Source of the DNA: DATDMG01 sp036518955
Lineage (GTDB): Bacteria; Actinomycetota; Actinomycetes; Actinomycetales; Kineosporiaceae
NCBI GenBank assembly: GCA_036518955.1
Contig: DATDMG010000323.1
Location: 1-8,597, forward strand
DNA: 8,597 nt
Reading direction: 5' to 3'
The notes below the pieces were generated by a model that saw only the letters and a program-made list of their open reading frames with translations, was not told where the DNA came from and made no database searches. The translations under genes and the position numbers were made by a program. The number at the start of each line of letters is the position of its first letter. The stretch's first letter is position 1. Shown piece by piece: positions 5,912 through 8,597 of the stretch.

Positions 5912-7159
5912 TCACCTCGGGGCGAGTTGGTAGAACTGGGGTCCGTCGAGGTACCGGATCGTGTTCGCGTCGCGTAGCACCGTCTCCTCGCTCTCGTGCA
6001 GCAGGACCGTGATCATCGGATACGTGAGGTCGTCCACGGTCCGGTGCAGCCGCTCACCGGGCCGGACGGAGAACCGGAACTCGTGGAAGCTCTCCAGCGC
6101 TTGGAGCGTGTCCAGTCCCCGGTACCCGGTCAGAAGCCCGGTCACGGGCGAGATCAGCCCCACGAAGGCGCAGGCGAGTTGTCTCGGTGGGGCGTCGGTG
6201 TGGTGTGCCAGGAAGCGGGCTGGCTCCAGGAAGGCGGTGGTCGTCCAGTCGAGTTGCGACTCACCCTGCGCCAGTTGTGCGTAGTAGGGCAGGTTCGCGC
6301 CGCAGATCCGTGCTCCTGCCTCGACGATGACGGGGCCTCGCGACGTCATCTTCACCTCGACGTGCGCCGGCCCGTGGACTATGCCGAGCGCGTCGAGCAC
6401 CTGGAACACGTAGCTGGCCATCCGGTCCTGGACCGGGCCGGAGCGGGGCATGAGGTACACGGTGTCGGACAGGTCCAGGACGCCGTTGGCCTGCACTCGG
6501 CTGGTGCGCCACACTTCGCAGATCCGATGCATGCCGTCCCGGCTCACCGTGTTCACCATGTACTCGGTGCCGCGCAGGTACTCCTGGGCCACGGCGCCGC
6601 TGTTGCGCGCCGAGAAGATGTTCTCCTCCGCCAGGACGCGGGCCAGCGCCGCCGCCGACTCCTCAGGGGTGTCGCAGAAGGCGACTCCGTTCCCGCCGGC
6701 GCTGCGCAGCGGTTTCACCACGATCCGCCCGCCGATCGAGCGGTGCCAGCGGACCAGATCCTCCTCCCGGTCGACGCGGATCTGCCGCGCGGCGGCGAGG
6801 CTGGCGCGGCGGATCGTCTCGATCATCACGTACTTGTCCCGCCGGGCGGTGCTGAGGGTGGTGCCGTTGCCGGGCAGGCGTAGCCGTTCCGCGAGCGCGT
6901 CGGCCAGCTCGACCCCGATCTCCCCACCGGCGACGATGGCCACCGGCCGGTGCTCAGCCACCGCGGCGGCCGTGACCTCCAGGTCCCCGTGGTGGACGAT
7001 GGTGTCGACGTAATCGCTGAGGTCGAAGGGGGCCCGGTACACGGCCGGGACCTCGGGTGTGCTCTGCACCCGGACCAGGCGGACGCCAGCGGCACGGAAC
7101 TGGTCGGCGAGGATCTTCGACGGTGCGTAGGAATCGACCAGGACGACGCACGGAGACAC
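5912..7159 (-). CDS. ATP-grasp ligase, amino-acid/dipeptide ligase type
   Basis: A 415-aa ATP-grasp enzyme, a family that makes amide bonds through an acyl-phosphate. The N-terminal part has VVLVDSYAPSKILADQFRAAGV (5-26) and AGGEIGVELADALAERLRLPGN (77-98). The ATP-binding part has RRDKYVM (K109), IVVKPLRSAGGNGV with K149 and a Gly-rich loop (146-159), and AQEYLRGTEYMVNTVS (191-206). Probable Mg2+ ligands are E268 (HVEVK) and E280 (VIVEAGARICG). This layout and length match BacD-like or carnosine-synthase-like L-amino-acid ligases in actinobacterial clusters. The start is GTG 7157-7159, with GAGAGG about 10 nt upstream and 14 nt after the MFS stop; an in-frame ATG at 7213 would overlap the MFS gene and has no ribosome site. 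Neighbouring exporter and methyltransferase genes suggest a small modified peptide or amide. The substrates cannot be read from the sequence. Confidence 0.9.
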   Translation of the reverse strand: MSPCVVLVDSYAPSKILADQFRAAGVRLVRVQSTPEVPAVYRAPFDLSDYVDTIVHHGDLEVTAAAVAEHRPVAIVAGGEIGVELADALAERLRLPGNGTTLSTARRDKYVMIETIRRASLAAARQIRVDREEDLVRWHRSIGGRIVVKPLRSAGGNGVAFCDTPEESAAALARVLAEENIFSARNSGAVAQEYLRGTEYMVNTVSRDGMHRICEVWRTSRVQANGVLDLSDTVYLMPRSGPVQDRMASYVFQVLDALGIVHGPAHVEVKMTSRGPVIVEAGARICGANLPYYAQLAQGESQLDWTTTAFLEPARFLAHHTDAPPRQLACAFVGLISPVTGLLTGYRGLDTLQALESFHEFRFSVRPGERLHRTVDDLTYPMITVLLHESEETVLRDANTIRYLDGPQFYQLAPR

Positions 7160-7173
7160 AGTGAGTGAGCCTC

Positions 7174-8439
7174 TCAGGACGGCGGGAACGACGGGAGGGT
7201 GCTGCGGGGACATGCGTCGACGCGGGTGGACCGGCGGCGGCCGGCCAGCTCGGCGGATCCGCTGAGCAACCCCACCGCGACGGCGAGCCCTCCGACGGCG
7301 GCGAAGCCCGCGCCCGCCCAGGTCGACCTTCCGGCCGAATCGGTGGCCAGCCCGACGATCGGGGCACCCAGCGCGTTGCCCGCGCCGAGCGCGGAGCCGT
7401 AGAGACCGATGACGCGGCCTCGGCGGGAGCCGCTGCCGCCCCGGCCCACCGTGGATGCGGTGCACGTGAGCGCGACGGCCGACATCGCCGCCGCCGGGGC
7501 GACGGCGGCGGTCAGAACCCGCCAGTCGGTCAGCCGGGTCAGCACGGCCGTCGTGGCGCCCAGCAGGGCAGTTGCCGCCCAGGGAGGCACCCGGACGGGT
7601 GCCAGGCCAACGACGAAACCGCCCACGACGGCGTAGCCGCCGCACAGCGCGGTCAGCAGACCCAGCCAGACGAGGTCGTCGCCGGCTCGCAGCACGCTCA
7701 GCAGGGACATCTCGAACCCGGACGTCACGATGCCGATGGCCACGGTGCAGCCGAGGACGGGCAGCAGAGTCTTCCACGGCACACCGTCGCGCCCGTGGCT
7801 CCCGTCCCCGGTGTCGGACGTGTCCGACGGCGTGGGCGAGGACGTGACCGATGCGGGCTGGCGACGTGCTGGGCTGGGCACCCGGGTGGCCAGGGCGAGC
7901 ATCGCGGTCACGAGCAGGCACCCGAGCAACCGGGTGGCCGCCGCAGGCGAGACCTGGGTGGCGAGGAGCGCACCGACGGCGGGCCCCGACAGGTAGGACA
8001 GGTGGCTGGACATCGAGTCCAGCGCGAAGGCGGCCTGCTGGTCCGCGGGGGGCACGCGGTCGCGGATGGACAGACGCATGACGGTCGATCCGAGCAGCAG
8101 GCTCGCTCCCGACAGCGGTGCGAGAACGACCAGGACGGCGTAGGGCGCGACCGCGGCGACGCTCCAGAAGGCACCTTGAGCGATCGCACTGGACACCAGC
8201 ACGGAACGCACGCCGTGGCGGTCCACCGCCCCGCCCAGCACCGTCGATCCGACGGCCGCCCCCAGCGTCCAGACGCCGGTGACGGCCCCGGCGGCGCCCA
8301 TCCCCCGATCCAGGCCCAGGGTCACCTGGAGGGCCAGCACCAGCGGTATCGCGATGACGGGAAGCTTGACCAGCATTCCGAGCAGCATCAGCGGAGCCAT
8401 CCCGGGCACCCGCAGGACCCGTCGGTACCCAGCCATCAT
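7174..8439 (-). CDS. MFS transporter, probable product exporter
   Basis: A 421-aa membrane protein with about 12 hydrophobic segments in two halves, separated by a polar linker (about 186-221) rich in Ser, Thr, Pro and Asp. The MFS loop 2-3 motif is visible as GGAVDRHGVRS (69-79), and LYGSALGAGNALGAPIVG (346-363) is typical of the second half. It ends in an Arg-rich cytoplasmic tail. The start is ATG 8437-8439, with a second ATG immediately after; only a weak GGGTGA precedes it and the upstream gene stops 6 nt before, so translation is probably coupled. The ligase gene follows after 14 nt. Export of the ligase/methyltransferase product, giving self-protection, is the likely role; uptake is less likely but not excluded. 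Confidence 0.88.
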   Translation of the reverse strand: MMAGYRRVLRVPGMAPLMLLGMLVKLPVIAIPLVLALQVTLGLDRGMGAAGAVTGVWTLGAAVGSTVLGGAVDRHGVRSVLVSSAIAQGAFWSVAAVAPYAVLVVLAPLSGASLLLGSTVMRLSIRDRVPPADQQAAFALDSMSSHLSYLSGPAVGALLATQVSPAAATRLLGCLLVTAMLALATRVPSPARRQPASVTSSPTPSDTSDTGDGSHGRDGVPWKTLLPVLGCTVAIGIVTSGFEMSLLSVLRAGDDLVWLGLLTALCGGYAVVGGFVVGLAPVRVPPWAATALLGATTAVLTRLTDWRVLTAAVAPAAAMSAVALTCTASTVGRGGSGSRRGRVIGLYGSALGAGNALGAPIVGLATDSAGRSTWAGAGFAAVGGLAVAVGLLSGSAELAGRRRSTRVDACPRSTLPSFPPS

Positions 8440-8445
8440 CGGGTG

Positions 8446-8597
8446 TCACCCGCCGCCCTCCGCGATGTCGTCGAGCATGCCGGCGTAGAGCCCGACCTCC
8501 AGCTCCCGCAGCGCCGCGTAGTCCTCCTCGATCCGCTCCCGGCTGGCGGAGACGAGGTACAGGGTGCCCGGGCAGGTGGCCAGGTTCACCGTCCGCT
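8446..8597 (-). CDS. Unidentified gene, C-terminal fragment, first visible gene of the ligase operon
   Basis: An open frame enters from the right edge and stops at TGA (complement of 8446-8448), giving the last 49 residues. It reads RTVNLATCPGTLYLVSAS, then RERIEEDYAALRELEVGLYAG and MLDDIAEGGG. A short hydrophobic strand (LATCPGTLYLVS) is followed by a charged helix, as at the end of an alpha/beta enzyme. I do not recognise the family with confidence; the strand-helix end resembles the tail of some ATP-grasp enzymes, which is only a weak guess. The gene stops 6 nt before the MFS start, so it is in the same transcription unit. Its use of GC-rich third positions matches the neighbours. Confidence 0.65.
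   Translation of the reverse strand, partial: RTVNLATCPGTLYLVSASRERIEEDYAALRELEVGLYAGMLDDIAEGGG

Noticed and set aside
7160..8449. Upstream extension of the ATP-grasp frame (845 codons in total)
   Set aside because: The extra part is an Arg/Gly/Pro-rich shadow of the MFS gene in another frame, with no domain or family match. The true gene starts near 7159.
1..8597. Phage-defence, CRISPR, toxin-antitoxin or mobile element
   Set aside because: No repeat-spacer array, transposase, integrase, terminal inverted repeat, tRNA-linked attachment site or toxin-antitoxin pair was seen. The compositional style is uniform along the window.

Overview
The window is very GC-rich, with genes packed tightly, frequent GTG starts, 4-nt stop/start overlaps and strong GC bias at third codon positions. 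This points to a high-GC actinobacterium (actinomycete type); the sequence does not fix the genus. No rRNA, tRNA, insertion sequence or CRISPR array is visible.

Layout. (1) Positions 1-171 (+) hold the C-terminal end of a probable TetR-family regulator. (2) Positions 231-2308 (-) form a three-gene operon read right to left: a BlaI/MecI-type repressor, an M56 (BlaR1/MecR1-type) membrane metalloprotease overlapping it by 4 nt, and a DedA-family membrane protein 15 nt further on. (3) Positions 2309-2493 form a divergent control region with two similar 25-bp palindromes of the CTACTAtcg...cgaTAGTAG type, one in front of each operon. (4) Positions 2494-4907 (+) form a second three-gene operon: an ABC ATPase, an ABC-2 permease (4-nt overlap), and a small lipoprotein of unknown family. 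(5) Positions 4908-5045 are a short convergent spacer with a GC hairpin and a direct repeat. (6) Positions 5046-8597 (-) form a four-gene operon read right to left: the end of an unidentified gene, an MFS exporter, an ATP-grasp ligase of the amino-acid/dipeptide ligase type, and a class I SAM methyltransferase.

How the genes may work together. The BlaI repressor probably binds both palindromes, so it would control its own operon and the ABC/lipoprotein operon; the M56 protease would relieve repression. The M56 protein has no beta-lactam-binding sensor domain, so its signal is unknown. ABC export, a surface lipoprotein and a DedA protein (some DedA proteins carry undecaprenyl phosphate) together suggest a cell-envelope stress or antimicrobial-resistance unit. 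The right-hand operon looks like part of a small biosynthetic cluster: an amide-bond-forming ligase, a methyltransferase and an exporter. It is cut off by the window edge, so its product cannot be named. The two units converge and nothing in the sequence shows that they are functionally linked.
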